A stretch of DNA of 64,000 nt. It comes from Bolinopsis microptera. Taxonomy: Eukaryota > Ctenophora > Tentaculata > Lobata > Bolinopsidae. A program made the translations under genes and the position numbers. Location of the stretch: positions 22,895,603 to 22,959,602 of the forward strand of contig NC_087072.1 in NCBI RefSeq assembly GCF_026151205.1, given 5' to 3'. How positions within the stretch are numbered: position 1 is the first letter of the stretch; each line of letters opens with the position of its first letter. The notes beneath the pieces were generated by a model. It saw nothing but the letters and a program-made list of their open reading frames with translations. It did not search any database and was not told where the DNA came from. Positions 23,870 through 35,400 of the stretch are shown in pieces.

Positions 23870-25768
23870 TTATAGACGTTCAAGTTGTCGATTAAGTTTC
23901 TCTTCTAATGCTATTTGTATCATCATTTCCCTCTGAAGAAACTCGAAAGCCATTGCAGGTGCGTATTTCTCGGGCTTCTCCAATATTTCCTTTCTCATCG
24001 TGTGATACTGCTTGAGAACATCATCAGGTTCAGTCGATCCTTCAACCCTCTCCAGAATGGGTCCTAATAGGTTGAGTTTCTTAGTCGCCTCCATTGTCTC
24101 CAGAATGTTCGTTTTTGGAAGGAGTTCAGCCAGACGCTCTAGCTGGTTCTCTGTAGTTTTAGTGGTAGACTTGAGGAGCTGTTCAAACCTTGCTAATTTA
24201 CCGGTGGTTCGGGACACAACATGTTCGGTATTTTGAAACTCTTTGTGGTTCAACTCGCGCTGTTTGGCAATAGTTTTCTCCTTGTTGTTCAGGCCCTCTA
24301 TCTCCGAGGTGAGGTTCTTTATCTTGTCCTGCAAGTTCTCGACACCACCCTGCAACATTCCCAGCTCCGGTTTCAGTGACTGAACGATCTGGTATTGTTC
24401 CTGAGGGAACTTGTACTTGTCCTTGTTGGAGAATGCCACGTTTTTAAGAATAGCAACGTCGAGTGCTCCTGCGTCGAATATGTTCTTGAGAGCTCGGTCC
24501 CTCCAGACGGTGCAGTTCACGTCCATGGAGTTGGTCACGTCCTCGAGACATGTCTCCAAGTCACGTGCTACTCGAGCGTTACATTCTCTGATGCCTGCTA
24601 CTTTCTCGTCAAGGACACTGTTAGCCTCTTTCGCCTGAAATTAGAATGGTTAGTTCGCTTTGCCCAGTTGATCTACTGATGACATCACAAGTTATGAATA
24701 GTAAAATGGGAAATTTTCATAAACCGAATCAAACGTCTGCCCTATGGCTGCTGTTAAAACTTATACTTTAAAATTTTATATTTGATATTGGACATTATTA
24801 ATGACCTCTTCAAGCTGAGCTTGCTTCGTCTGCTGAGACTCATCAAGCGCCTTTTCCATGGCATCTAGTTCAGCTTCCTTTAGTTTCAACATCCTCAGTT
24901 TCTCACTCTTCTCATTCAAATCTTTTTCAATATCTTCTCTCCTTGAATGGAGGGAGTGGGATGCTTCTACTCTCAGATCCTCTTTGGATTCGAGCTTCAG
25001 TGCTTTCCTCTGTAGCAAAACCCTACAAAGGGCTTCATTTCTGAGATCCCGATTTGCAGAAGATTGAGCACGTGCATCCGCGGACGCGTAGTTCTGTTTC
25101 TGTATCTCCTTTCGTTTGTTGGTAACCGCTCCTTTGTAAGTTTCTACCTTGGACTCCGCCTCAGTAAGCTGCATATTGCTCTCCTCTAAACTCGCTGTGG
25201 ACTGCTGTACATCTTTCTCAAGATTGCTCAATTTCTCTTCAAGCTGTTTCTTTTCTGCCAATAGATTATCTCTTGTGCCAACATCTCGTTTCAAAAACCC
25301 ATCCCCAGTGTAGTGATCGTTCTTCCCGAACTCCGTTTCAACTTTACACAATTCGCTGAGTTTTGCTTTCAGTTGGTCGTTTCTCTCTTTCAAAACCTTT
25401 AGACAGTTGGACATGTTTATTTCTATGAGCTTGTTTACTCCTGCAACTTCGGATTTTGCATTTTCTGCTGACAGAAGTCCAAAGATTTCTCTCTCAGTTC
25501 CTTCAATTCTTCTCTGCACTTCTTTAGAAGGCTGTATTTCATCCATTGTAATCAACGATTGCATCTGAGCTTCCTTAACCGCATAATACGTTCCACTCAT
25601 TTTTAACCTAGCCAATCGTTTAAACTCGTTTGCTATGTCTTCGTGGCCCTTCAGTTTAACGTGAATTAGCTTGTTACCAGCATTTCGTTCAAAGTTTGCC
25701 CTCTTCTGAACTACGGAGTGCATTTGGCGTTGTACGTCGAAGAAGTGATCAATCTTTGTCGCTTCCAT
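23870..25768 (-). CDS. Long coiled-coil protein, two coding exons, 575 aa, family unknown
   Basis: Exon 1 runs 25768→24806 (321 codons exactly) and exon 2 runs 24634→23870. The acceptor (TCTAATTTCAG) is strong. The donor after GAAGAG (GTCATT) is weak but leaves both exons in phase 0. The product is almost entirely predicted coiled coil: heptad-rich Lys/Glu/Leu/Gln segments span roughly residues 90–360 and 400–480 (for example EKKQLEEKLSNLEKDVQQS). Two less helical parts lie at the N-terminus and around exon 2 residues 40–70. There is no motor, ATPase or membrane segment. The pattern resembles cytoskeletal or ciliary axonemal coiled-coil proteins, but that is only composition; no family is recognised. 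It converges on CPSF1, with stop codons 918 bp apart. Confidence 0.8.
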
Positions 25769-26064
25769 GATCTTTGGGTGTCCGCTAGAAGCCCTGTTAC
25801 CTAAATTAGACGAATTATTGTAAATAATGAATGTGGTATAATAAAGGGCTATTCTAAGCTCACAGGAGTCTAAAAGTCGATAGCAAAATTAGCGAGTCCC
25901 CACTCAAAATAACTATCTCAATCTGTACTCTGTAGCTGTAGTTGTGAGCAGTCATGTCTACTTTTAACATTTAATCAATTTATGACCCTTCATCATTTGG
26001 AACTTTGAAAACTGCATGAAGATGCTAAGATTCGTGAACTGTCTGAAGTCCAAACTGAAAATGG

Positions 26065-26290
26065 TATAATTGATGTTTTGGGACAAAGTGAGAGTCTCCA
26101 CTCCGTTTTTCAAACAAATAGTTGTCGACGTTTCGGCCCAACGCCCAGGCCTCTGTCATGGACGAGACGTTACAATTACGTTACATAGCTCAATAAATTT
26201 TTACAGATTTGTAGTGTTGTAATTAGTTTTCAACTATTTGTTTGAAAAACTGAGTGGAGACTCTCACTTTGTCCCAAAACACCAATTATA
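26065..26290. mobile_element. Fold-back MITE-like element with 60-bp inverted arms
   Basis: Arms at 26065–26124 and 26231–26290 are inverted copies with only two mismatches (core TTTTGGGACAAAGTGAGAGT). The 106-bp interior holds GTTTCGGCCCAACGCCCAGG and no ORF. Both arms begin or end with TATAATTG. It is small, palindromic and non-coding, as expected of a non-autonomous DNA transposon. Confidence 0.75.
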
Positions 26291-26573
26291 TGACCGACCC
26301 ACTCAAAACAGCGAAAGCAGATTGTTATTATTGAAAATGGTATCGTTTAAAATTCACTGCTAGTTGCAAAGTAATATTAAAGTGGCCAATATGCAAATGC
26401 AATGTATGTCAAACGACCCGATCTGGTACGTATTTTGAATTCAGTTTCACGTGTTAAATACCTCCGCAAAGTTATTTTCTCAATATCACGGAGGTTCGAT
26501 CATGGATCGTAATTTGGGTGCGCGCAGAGTTATATTATGTATTAGAGTTCATATATCTGGGGAAGTTATATAT

Positions 26574-26826
26574 GGGGGAGGGCGGCGGTTAAAATTAGCA
26601 AAATCTTTGATCTTACTGACGTCATATGTGAACGCCCCGGCCCTACTATTTACAGGGAGGGCCGGGCCAGATTTAAAAATTGTAAATATGGTTGTTGAGC
26701 AGCTTTTTTTCGATTCCAAACATTTCTTTCCTTTTACTTTTAGTTTTTTTACAGAATGACCTAAATTTCAGAATTTCCAGTTCCTTAATAAAAAAGATCT
26801 CATCAGAATAGTTTGCTGGTATCAGC
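26574..26826 (+). repeat. Repeat family R1, copy A
   Basis: Starts with GGGGGAGGGCGGCGG and runs through GACGTCATATGTGAACGCCC, a small GGCCCT/AGGGCC hairpin, GTTGTTGAGCAGC, and ends GGTATCAGCT. Diverged relative of copies B and C 2.2 kb downstream, in the same orientation. Confidence 0.8.
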
Positions 26827-26950
26827 TACGTAATATGTGAACGACCCCATATGACGTCAGCAGCCGAATGGGGAGTTGGTTGATACACGTTTTAACCCCT
26901 TTTTCATTTTTGCGCGCGGCGGCGGCTTTTACTAATTCGCTCGCCCAAAA

Positions 26951-27314
26951 ATTTCACGTGACTTTTATTTTGGTTTTTATAGTTTTGCAGCCGTACAAAA
27001 CGGTTTTACAAAATCCTAACCAGAACCCCGAAGCTATCCATAACCATTACTACAACCCTAACCCCAACGTACCCGAGCCCTAAATGCTAAACAATGATCG
27101 AATTCATGTTTTACTTACTGAGCCGCGCTCAGCCTGTCATTCCGCCGAATTTTTATGAATAGCCTGAGGTCCCAAGGTAATTTCACGTGACTTTGGTTTT
27201 TATGGTTTTGCAGCCGTACAAAACGGTTTTACAAAACCCAACCCTAACCATAACCCCGAAGCTATCCCTAACCCTTACTTGTTACTACAACCCTAACCAC
27301 TAACCCCAACCCGA
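26951..27314 (+). repeat. Duplicated block with CCCTAA-like strings (two copies)
   Basis: Copies at 26951–27079 and 27180–27314 both start TTTCACGTGACTTT and run through GCAGCCGTACAAAACGGTTT to a string of CCCTAACC, CCGAAGCTATCC and CCCTAACCCTTAC-like units. The spacer contains a GCCGCGCTCAGCCTGTCATT block that recurs at 28318. Confidence 0.75.
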
Positions 27315-27352
27315 GCTCTAAACAATCGAATTCATGTTTTACTATAGCCTGT

Positions 27353-27424
27353 CACGTGACCAAAACGGTTTTTTGCCCATAACTCTCAAGGGAAGCATTT
27401 TTACCATACGTCATGGGGAGTGAT
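27353..27424 (+). repeat. Dispersed repeat, copy 2 (GTGACCAAAACNGTTTTTT family)
   Basis: Matches 22203–22270 in the same orientation, with small differences in the middle. Confidence 0.55.
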
Positions 27425-27847
27425 TCTTGACGGATGTTACTCGTTTACATTTTTTCGAAGTAGCGCGCGCCGCCTTCTTCTGCCCGACGGCAAGTGCTAC
27501 GGTTGATTACAGGTGGGGGGTTTCGGTCGTTGATTACGTAATCAAACTTTTCTTTTTTACCCTCTAGAATAATAACTATTTGACACTATTTATGATACAT
27601 GTTACGTATCACAAATATCGGCGCGCGAAAAGTGGCATGCAACGTATGTCAACAATATTTTAATTCAAATTCCACTCAATTTCACTCTGATAGTGATAAA
27701 ATTTAGAAATTGATCGAATATCCGGCTAAAATAGTAAATAGTTTAGAAGGTGCTTGGCCGGATATCATAACAATGATTTCGGCCTCGGCTCATCAGGATA
27801 GCATGATCAGGGTAGCATGAAAAGTAGAGAAAAGTGTTTTCTAGGAA

Positions 27848-27952
27848 AAAAAGTCAAGGGGGGGGGGGGTCAGGCCATGATTATGTAATATTGCTGTCAG
27901 GAGGGGGGGTTGGGTCTTGATTACGGTTGATTACGGAAGGGGGGAGGGGGGT
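27848..27952 (+). other. Cluster of G-runs
   Basis: Several runs of six to twelve Gs within about 100 bp (near 27850, 27901 and 27936–27950). Four or more closely spaced G-tracts can form a G-quadruplex. Such runs are also error-prone in assembly. Confidence 0.6.
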
Positions 27953-28317
27953 CAAAATTACTAAAATATTGATTACGTAATATATGTGAACGACCCCCAA
28001 CTAAACAAAGCGAGCTTGATTCACGATGTCAATCCTTCGCATCTCGCCGATCTGCATACGTGGTTGCGAGATGCATTATTTGATGCGCGCGCGACCCAGT
28101 AGTGCATTGCGCTACAAAAAGCAAGCGTACTAAATCACTTTACAGTCGATCTTCGAAATTTTTCTTAAAGGGCCCCCAACAGTTGAAACCAACTTGAATC
28201 GATGTATTTTCGGACGCTGATTCAGAATCACCCCCGGCCCCATGGCATAATATTAATAGGGTTAAAATGCTCCCCTGGCGAGATATTGGCGAAAAACTGT
28301 CTTGATCACGTGTTACT

Positions 28318-28445
28318 GGGCCGCGCTCAGCCTGTCATTCCGCCGAATCTCTATTCTATATGATTATGAACATAAATATAATAGCCTGAGGTCCCCAGGT
28401 TGCAGGTAATGATTATGAACATAAATATAATAGCCTGCGGTCCCC
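28318..28445 (+). repeat. Recurrent block plus short direct duplication
   Basis: GGCCGCGCTCAGCCTGTCAT with the following CCGCCGAAT and, further on, AATAGCCTGAGGTCCC repeats the block at 27119–27175. Inside it GATTATGAACATAAATATAA followed by TAGCCTG occurs twice in direct orientation about 47 bp apart. Confidence 0.7.
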
Positions 28446-28635
28446 AGACGTAAATATGAGCCGTGCTGATGTCAGCAGAAATGCCGGAATTTTGGCAAAA
28501 GTTTTGTTTCGAATCAATTTTGTTGACAGTAAAACTTGGCTTATTTGCTTGATTTCAGCAGTTTGATGAACTGAACTCTGTTGTGTGTTGACCAACTGTT
28601 AAAATAAGACAGATATCAATTGTCCCTGCGGGGGG

Positions 28636-28655
28636 GGGTGTAAGCGCTTACACCC
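28636..28655. repeat. Perfect 20-bp palindrome next to a G-run
   Basis: GGGTGTAAGCGCTTACACCC reads the same on both strands and directly follows a G-run (28630–28638). It may be the end of a small element or a fold-back centre. Confidence 0.8.
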
Positions 28656-28792
28656 GTATCCCCCTGTCATGTCAGCATTTCAAAACACCCTCGCTGGCTG
28701 ACGGGAGAGTTATTAGTTTGTTGATGGGGGTGTCTTTCAAATAATCACGTCATTTAAAGGGGGTCGTTCAATGCGGTTAGTTAACGTCATGG

Positions 28793-29337
28793 GACTGGGG
28801 GAGGGAGGGGGTTGAAATTATTCAAATTAGCAAAATCTTACTGACGTCATATGTGAACGCCCCGGCCCTACAGATAGGGCCGGGCCAGATTTAAAAATTG
28901 TAGATACATGATACAAGATACGGTTGTTGAGCAGCTTTTTTTCGATTCCAAAGATTTCTTTCATTTTAGTTTTACAGAATACAGAATGACCTAAATTTCA
29001 GAATTTCCAGTTCCTTAATAAAAAAGATCTCATCAGAATAGTTTTCTGGTATCAGCTGGCAACTGGGGAGGACTGGGGGAGGGAGGGGGTTGAAATTATT
29101 CAAATTAGCAAAATCTTACTGACGTCATATGTGAACGCCCCGGCCCTACAGAGAGGGCCGGGCCAGATTTAAAAATTGTAGATACAAGATACGGTTGTTG
29201 AGCAGCTTTTTTTCGATTCCAAAGATTTCTTTCATTTTAGTTTTACAGAATACAGAATGACCTAAATTTCAGAATTTCCAGTTCCTTATATAAAAAAGAT
29301 CTCATCAGAATAGTTTGCTGGTATCAGCTGGCAACTA
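28793..29337 (+). repeat. Repeat family R1, tandem copies B and C (278-bp period)
   Basis: Copy B starts at 28793 and copy C at 29071. The two are almost identical from GACTGGGGGAGGGAGGGGGT to GGTATCAGCTGGCAACT. They differ by a few bases and one small indel (ATACATGATACAAG versus ATACAAG). Near-identity implies a recent tandem duplication. Copy A at 26574 is older. Confidence 0.9.
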
Positions 29338-29930
29338 TATGATTATGATTGGTTGTTGATCAGCTACCGGAAGCTGAGTAGAGCCTGAAGAATAATGATA
29401 TAAAAGTGATTACTAAATTACAACTACAAAACGTAAACGTGGCCTGATTTTATATCAGGCCATTGCTTTTACCAGAGCCCTCTCGCTTGCAGTAGTAGGG
29501 CGGAAAATAGTATTAGTATTCCGAATACTTTACTGTTTCAGTTTACTACGTTACGAAAGCTCATCAGTAGTTTGCTTACACATTCTCTTGTTCTGGTTTG
29601 TAAATTGTAAATGGATCCAGATTGAGAGAGAGAGAGATCCTGTCAATACTAATAGATCATCCTTTATTCCTTCATCTAAGAAATTATCTGCCGTTTGAAT
29701 TAATTAACTAAAAGTTAGGTCGCATAACCATCCGATTTTCAGCGGATCTAAGTAGGTTTCACTTTCCCTGTCCTTGTCTAAGAACGGCAAATTGTCAACG
29801 CATACCAGAAAAATAAATTTGTTTAAATATAATACATAATATCAACGGTTTAATTAATAAACGAATTTGTAAAATTCATAGGATTCTCACCATATACCAT
29901 TAACATTAACAATTGTAACAACAAGGGACC

Positions 29931-31070
29931 ATGAGCCACTCTAATAGTAATCTTACCATGAAGATGGACACGCTCATTTTCAAAGGAGTCTTCTTCAGCC
30001 TATCCCCGGTTAATATCACTCTGGGTATCGTGGTGGTGGTACATAACATAATCATCTTTGGAAACTACTACAAGGACAAAACCAAATTAATAGCCGGTTT
30101 ATTCATGGGTATCGCTATGGCGGACATTCTGAAAGCACAAGGAGAAATTGTAATGGCAGTAGTGAGTATTCTGGTTAATATGGGACTGGTTGGACAAGAA
30201 GCTCTGTATAAGAGCTTGCTTTACTACATGGTCACTGCTCTACCTGGGGTCAACTGGTCTAAGCTCTTCAATCTAGCCATGACCGTCACCCTGACTGTCA
30301 AACTCGTGAAACCATTCGACAGAATTAACACTTCGCGTCTAAAGATAGTCCTTGCTCTCTGCTGTGCAGTTATAACCTTGCTGCACATCTCAGACATGGT
30401 GGCAATCTTGGTGTTTTTCGAAAGTAATATTCCTCTTGCTTTCATCACCAAGGTTTTTCGCTATCTCGTTGAAGGTTTCAACTTCCCGGGACTGCCCACC
30501 ATAGTTGCGGTGCTTTGCATGCCAGACCAGAATGGAGTATCAAAATGTGCCAGGTCTAATAACAAAATAGAACTCCAAAGCAAGTACAATTGCTTGTTGT
30601 ACATATATGTTATTTTTTACTTCATTTGCATCCCCCTTGTTGTCCTTATCTGCATGATAATTCAGATAAGATATTTGAAGGGGATGCTCCAACAAAATTC
30701 AACCTCTTCATCTATCTCCAGCACAGCCAATCATGTTACAGTCACTGTCTTTTGGGTGTCTGTCCTTTTCTTTTTGTGCAATGCAGCTTACTTCCTGCTG
30801 GTGATGGTTTGGCACCATTTTGACCACATTGATTACGTCCACAGTGACCGGTTTTGGGTGAATGTTGGGATTGTGTTTGGGTTGGCAGAGTTTACACTCC
30901 CCCTGATGTATGCGTTGATCTACCCAATCATTCTGATAAGTAGAAAACCGGAGCTGAGAGAAAGATACGTCGGGTACTGGAGAAGGATCACCAGCTGCTG
31001 TGGACTGAGATGTCTCAACAACAGTAGCACTGAGGGTACTGGAGAAGGATCACCAGCTGCTGTGGATTGA
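29931..31070 (+). CDS. Putative orphan seven-transmembrane receptor, intronless
   Basis: A 379-residue, single-exon 7TM protein. TM1 includes VNITLGIVVVVHNIIIFGNY. TM2 has Asp in AMADILKAQGEI. TM3 is followed by a VKLVKPFDR segment where DRY is expected. TM5 is LLYIYVIFYFICIPLVVLIC. TM6 is VFWVSVLFFLCNAAYFL. TM7 ends in LPLMYALIYPIILI, so NPxxY is degenerate (ALIYP). The loop between TM5 and TM6 is short and Ser-rich; the tail is basic (KPELRERYVGYWRR) and then Cys-rich. The family placement is looser than for the other two receptors, but seven hydrophobic helices with class A-like landmarks are clear. The start is the first ATG of the frame. The last about 33 codons lie in a 62-bp minisatellite. 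Confidence 0.8.
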   Translation: MSHSNSNLTMKMDTLIFKGVFFSLSPVNITLGIVVVVHNIIIFGNYYKDKTKLIAGLFMGIAMADILKAQGEIVMAVVSILVNMGLVGQEALYKSLLYYMVTALPGVNWSKLFNLAMTVTLTVKLVKPFDRINTSRLKIVLALCCAVITLLHISDMVAILVFFESNIPLAFITKVFRYLVEGFNFPGLPTIVAVLCMPDQNGVSKCARSNNKIELQSKYNCLLYIYVIFYFICIPLVVLICMIIQIRYLKGMLQQNSTSSSISSTANHVTVTVFWVSVLFFLCNAAYFLLVMVWHHFDHIDYVHSDRFWVNVGIVFGLAEFTLPLMYALIYPIILISRKPELRERYVGYWRRITSCCGLRCLNNSSTEGTGEGSPAAVD

Positions 31071-31177
31071 GATGTCTCAACAACAGTCACACTGAGGGTA
31101 CTGGAGAAGGATCGCCAGCTGCTGTGGACTGAGATGTCTCAACAACAGTAGCACTGAGTGTACTGGAGAAGAATCTA
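30972..31177 (+). repeat. 62-bp minisatellite over the 3' end of the GPCR gene
   Basis: Units start at 30972, 31034, 31096 and 31158 (GGGTACTGGAGAAGGATC), giving about 3.3 copies that are over 90% alike. The unit is not a multiple of three, so each copy is read in a different frame. The first copy encodes GYWRRITSCCGLRCLNNSST. The second encodes GTGEGSPAAVD and then the stop. The remainder is 3'UTR. Confidence 0.93.
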
Positions 31178-32489
31178 GAGCTCTTACCAAAGACAAAAGA
31201 GATATGATCAATATTATGGTTATTAGTTATGTGTGCACAAAAATGATTGACAATACTACGAACTAATGTTTTTTATGTGAATCAAATATATTATTTGTTA
31301 TTGGAACCAAAATTGTTTCTATTTTATTAATTTCGGTGAAGTCAGATCAAACTCAGGGGCAAAGGAAAACAAAGTCATGTTTTAATCAAATTGTGAATTA
31401 GAATATATACATCTCATTGCCCCACCAGAGCAATTATTTGCACTAACAGTGTTAATACAACTCTGATCGAATCTCAAAACGACCAATTCAACAATAATCA
31501 AGAATTCTTTATTCATTAAAATTTTGAAGTCGTCTCACAATCACGGTAAGTCATGATATAGATCACCCCGTCAAAAAACTTAATTATCCCACTTATGTAA
31601 GACGCAAGTTTATACACATCATCTTCGGTATGATACATTGTTATAATGTTAACAAATTAATTTACTAAATATATATTCTAGCAACTTCGCAACACTTGAA
31701 TACTTGATACCCAATCTTTTTAAACTATAATCAACATAAAAATATTCACGACAAAAAATAAGTAATGCTCGATATTTGTTACCGAAAAATCAAAGCGAAA
31801 CTTCACTACCATTTCCAATTCATCAGGTCCCACAGGAAATGAAAATCAAACAATACAAAGTATATAATACAAGGTGTTTCAGGACCGTAATAGACTAAAT
31901 GGTAACACTACGGCGAAGAGAATTTAGGTAGGATTAACTTTGAAAATGTCAAGAAAGATGCGCTCACTTCTGAATGCCCCCACTTATCGTCAAGTCTCAT
32001 TGTATTGAGCGAATAACATTGTCCGACTAGATTTAGATATCTGGATTGAACTGACGTTACTAAATAACAATTTAAAATCAGACCACAATTACGGACCTAA
32101 ACTGCACCTCTCCTACTTAGGCTCATATTAACTCTAAAACCCCCATGATTACCCAGCAACGAGGGTAGCCTCAAAACTCTTCAAATATGGAATCAGTTCG
32201 CTAAGGTGGCGTTACGGATTGTGTTATAGTAATGGATTGCATTCACTTGCAAGAAGGAGGTGAGCGTTAAAGCCCATTCTTTTAACCTTTCGAGCGTTAC
32301 CGGCTCACTGAAATGAAAATGTTGTTATAAATTAGCGGTTTTATGTGTGACTAAGCTTAAGAAAGGGTTTGCAAAATAGGGAAGAGTGCACAATACAAAG
32401 GAATGCACCCAGGAGATATGAAATATTTAAAACAAAATGTGATATTTTCATTTCATTTTTTTAAAATAAATAAATTGAGACTTCACAAC
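31178..32489. other. Intergenic stretch between the third GPCR and TMEM214
   Basis: AT-rich 3' flanks of two convergent genes. No coding exon, RNA gene or clear repeat recognised. Confidence 0.5.
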
Positions 32490-35400
32490 TCACTCAATAA
32501 AGTTGATAACGACGTACTCCTGGGCGGAGCCGTAGAGCGCCACTGCAGAGTTAGCCCCCACAGTGGCGGCATGCACCAGGTGGCTTGACGCCAAAATCCA
32601 ATATTCCGTACATAACTCCATGTATTTTAGCACGGTCGTTTCCAGCCACTCTATCTTTTCCGGTGTTGCCAAAGATTTAAGGAGGGAGTAGCCTCGCTCA
32701 CCTGCGTCAACTGCTGCAGCCTTCATCTGAAGTGGACCATATTTTGAAATATGTGATAACGTTATTACCTCAAAATGCTAAGTATAAATTGTGCCAGGAT
32801 AATAGCTGGTGGCCGAAAATCAATAATTTTGAGAGCTGTTAATTAGTTATCCTCTTAACACCACAACTTGTAGCTACTGGGCCGGGCGGCGCACGAAATA
32901 ACGGTTCTCGATCTTACGAGATCGTAGCTGAGGAACGAGCTTGAAAGGATTGACATCGTCAATCAAAACAATTACCTGTTGTGCAATCTCTTCCCTATTT
33001 TCAATCAGATAATTGACATTAGTCTGAACGAAGACAGCGAAAAGGGCGAGGGTTGAGGACACTGAGTTACAGATAGTGTAAATGTACTCCATAAGTAAGG
33101 GTACGTGAGCCATGCCATACTTGTTTACCGTGTCAGTGTATTCCTGCAATAACTGAGATTAAGGAATGTACAGCAATCAAACGTTGAAGAATTGCTCGTG
33201 GACAGAATGTTCAAATATCAGACAGCAATAAAAGGAGTCCCTACCTTGACAGTTCCGAGGACGTGAACAACAGTCTCATGTTGCAGTAAGCCTGAGTATA
33301 TTCGTCCAGTTCGTGATGCCTGGAAAGATCCGAACTCTTTGACGTCGTGAAGGATGTAGGCCGCACTCACCACCACCATCACCAACAGAGCAAGTTTCAG
33401 AGCGCCCCTGGAGGAGAGGCAGACGAGATGAGAAACAAGATAAGATATTAGAGTGACATTGCTTTCTTGACGGGTATTATCAAGAGAGAAGTGGGCGTAT
33501 TAACAATATAAGATGTAAGTGGGACATTTCAGATGACTGGTATTTAGGTATAATGGGGCACGAAAAAATAAAGTACAACGCTTCAAAACCAGAATGTGTA
33601 TTTCCCATGAAACTTACCGCATGATAACAAAACTAGCAAAGAAAACGCGTATTTCCTAGTATGAAGAGTACAAATGATTTTTAGTCTACATGTAAACCTG
33701 ACCACACAGCACAACTGAGTTTACACAGAGCTATGATGTAAAAATAAGCAGCTATCTGTACATACGGACAGACAATACAGTAACTATTTCCTCCTTAAGT
33801 CCAGAGTCTACAATAAAAAGTGCACTGTATACTGTAGTACAAGTAACTATACTCATGGAACACATTCGTAAATGAGAATACTTGCAACTATAATTAGAAG
33901 AGGGGGGTTATTGTGTCGCTTGCAGAATTGTAGCATAAAACTTGCAATAATATTATTTCCTTGCATAATTTCCTTCTATACGTTAGAACGATGTAGTGAT
34001 AAGGATGTAAGGCTCTATTAACCATTTCATACCTTTTGATCGTCTTACCGCGACTTATTACGTGTAATTGTGACCAAGTCGGGCCAAACGACCACTGAAG
34101 TTTAAAATTGGCCATACATTACTCGTCCATGTCATTAGTCCTAATAAGAGGTTTTAATTGGATGACTTACTTGAGAGGGGATCCGATAGCATGGATCATG
34201 TCGCTGCACAGCTCCAAGGCTCGTCTCTGATTCTCTTTCACTTTCGTTTTTTCGGAACTGGGGGTCAGGGTGACCACTAAATAGTCTGAAAAGTATCGCT
34301 TTAATATTGAGTTTGTGAATAAGATGAGCCAAGTTTGTTAAAAGATCGTAGTTATTTTGATACTGGGGATCCCGCTATTAATATATTACGAATATAAAGC
34401 CAATTTGTTCTTTGTGAGTCAGAGCTATCTTGACCAAGTATGGTCAAATTATTGACATATTATACCATTACAGGAGATACTTTAAATCAGAAAAATAGGC
34501 AACTTCATCAGCCTCTGATTATTCGGAGATGATGGTCGGCTTTGGTAATAGTTATTTTGGTAGTGCTGTTAGTGTTATATTAAGCATTTTATTTATTTGA
34601 TGGACGATGGTTGACCATTATGACCATAGTGATTAATTTTGGTTTGATACGTACTGAGGGTTTGTTTGAAAGCATATCTATTCACGGTCTTAACAACGAT
34701 GTTCCAGTTGTCGTGGATGTGTTCCAGCAATGTCACTGAATTGTTGAGATGTTTCCCAAACATCTGTTGCCATAGCAACCAACATTGAGCGTCCTGCTGC
34801 AAGCACTCCAAGAGATACGTGAGGGCAACGGTTTTCTGCTTTGCACTGCAGTGCTGTAACCTAAAGCAGAGAGATAGATCATTAGAAGATGATTTTCACA
34901 AGAGAATCGTATGATACAGTTTGGGTAACATCTCTTAAAATTGGGTGAGAAGTTCAGAAATGTCTCAAAATAATGTTTCATATCTTCAGAATTTCAGGCA
35001 AAATTAGTTAGTTAAACCAAAATAATTGGTCAAAAATCACAATTGAGTGTTACCTAATGAGCAGCGAAGGGAAGAATGAGCGAAGTCTTTTATCAGAATT
35101 GCTAGAAAACGCAAAACACTTAACAAGATCTAACACTTCCATCAGCACAACTTGAACCTGCAAATGAATCATTTAGAAGATCTCAATAATAATTGTTCAA
35201 TGAATAATCAAATATCGATTTGCCATTTGAATTGTATCAAAACGACCAAATACTCTTCCTTTTTAGGATTATAAGCTTTTATGTAAACTTACATGCGGAA
35301 ACAGGTTGATATTTGGACTGAAGACAAGGTCGAAGTAGCCGAAGAAATCACTTGGGCCCAACTCAATGGTCTCGTTGCTTTCACTTATCTCACTGTAATA

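Larger units (their letters stand above)
25769..29930. other. Gene-free repeat mosaic between the coiled-coil and third GPCR genes
   Basis: About 4 kb without a convincing coding exon. It consists of repeated blocks listed separately, long G-runs, CG-rich patches such as TTTTTGCGCGCGGCGGCGGC, and degenerate CCCTAA-like strings. The stretch 29340–29930 directly before the receptor gene shows a (GA)n tract near 29624 and nothing else. Confidence 0.6.

Noticed and set aside
28793-29337. CRISPR-like or RNA-guided array from the repeated blocks
   Set aside because: Only two adjacent copies plus one distant copy, of 278 bp, with no unique spacers and a eukaryotic setting.
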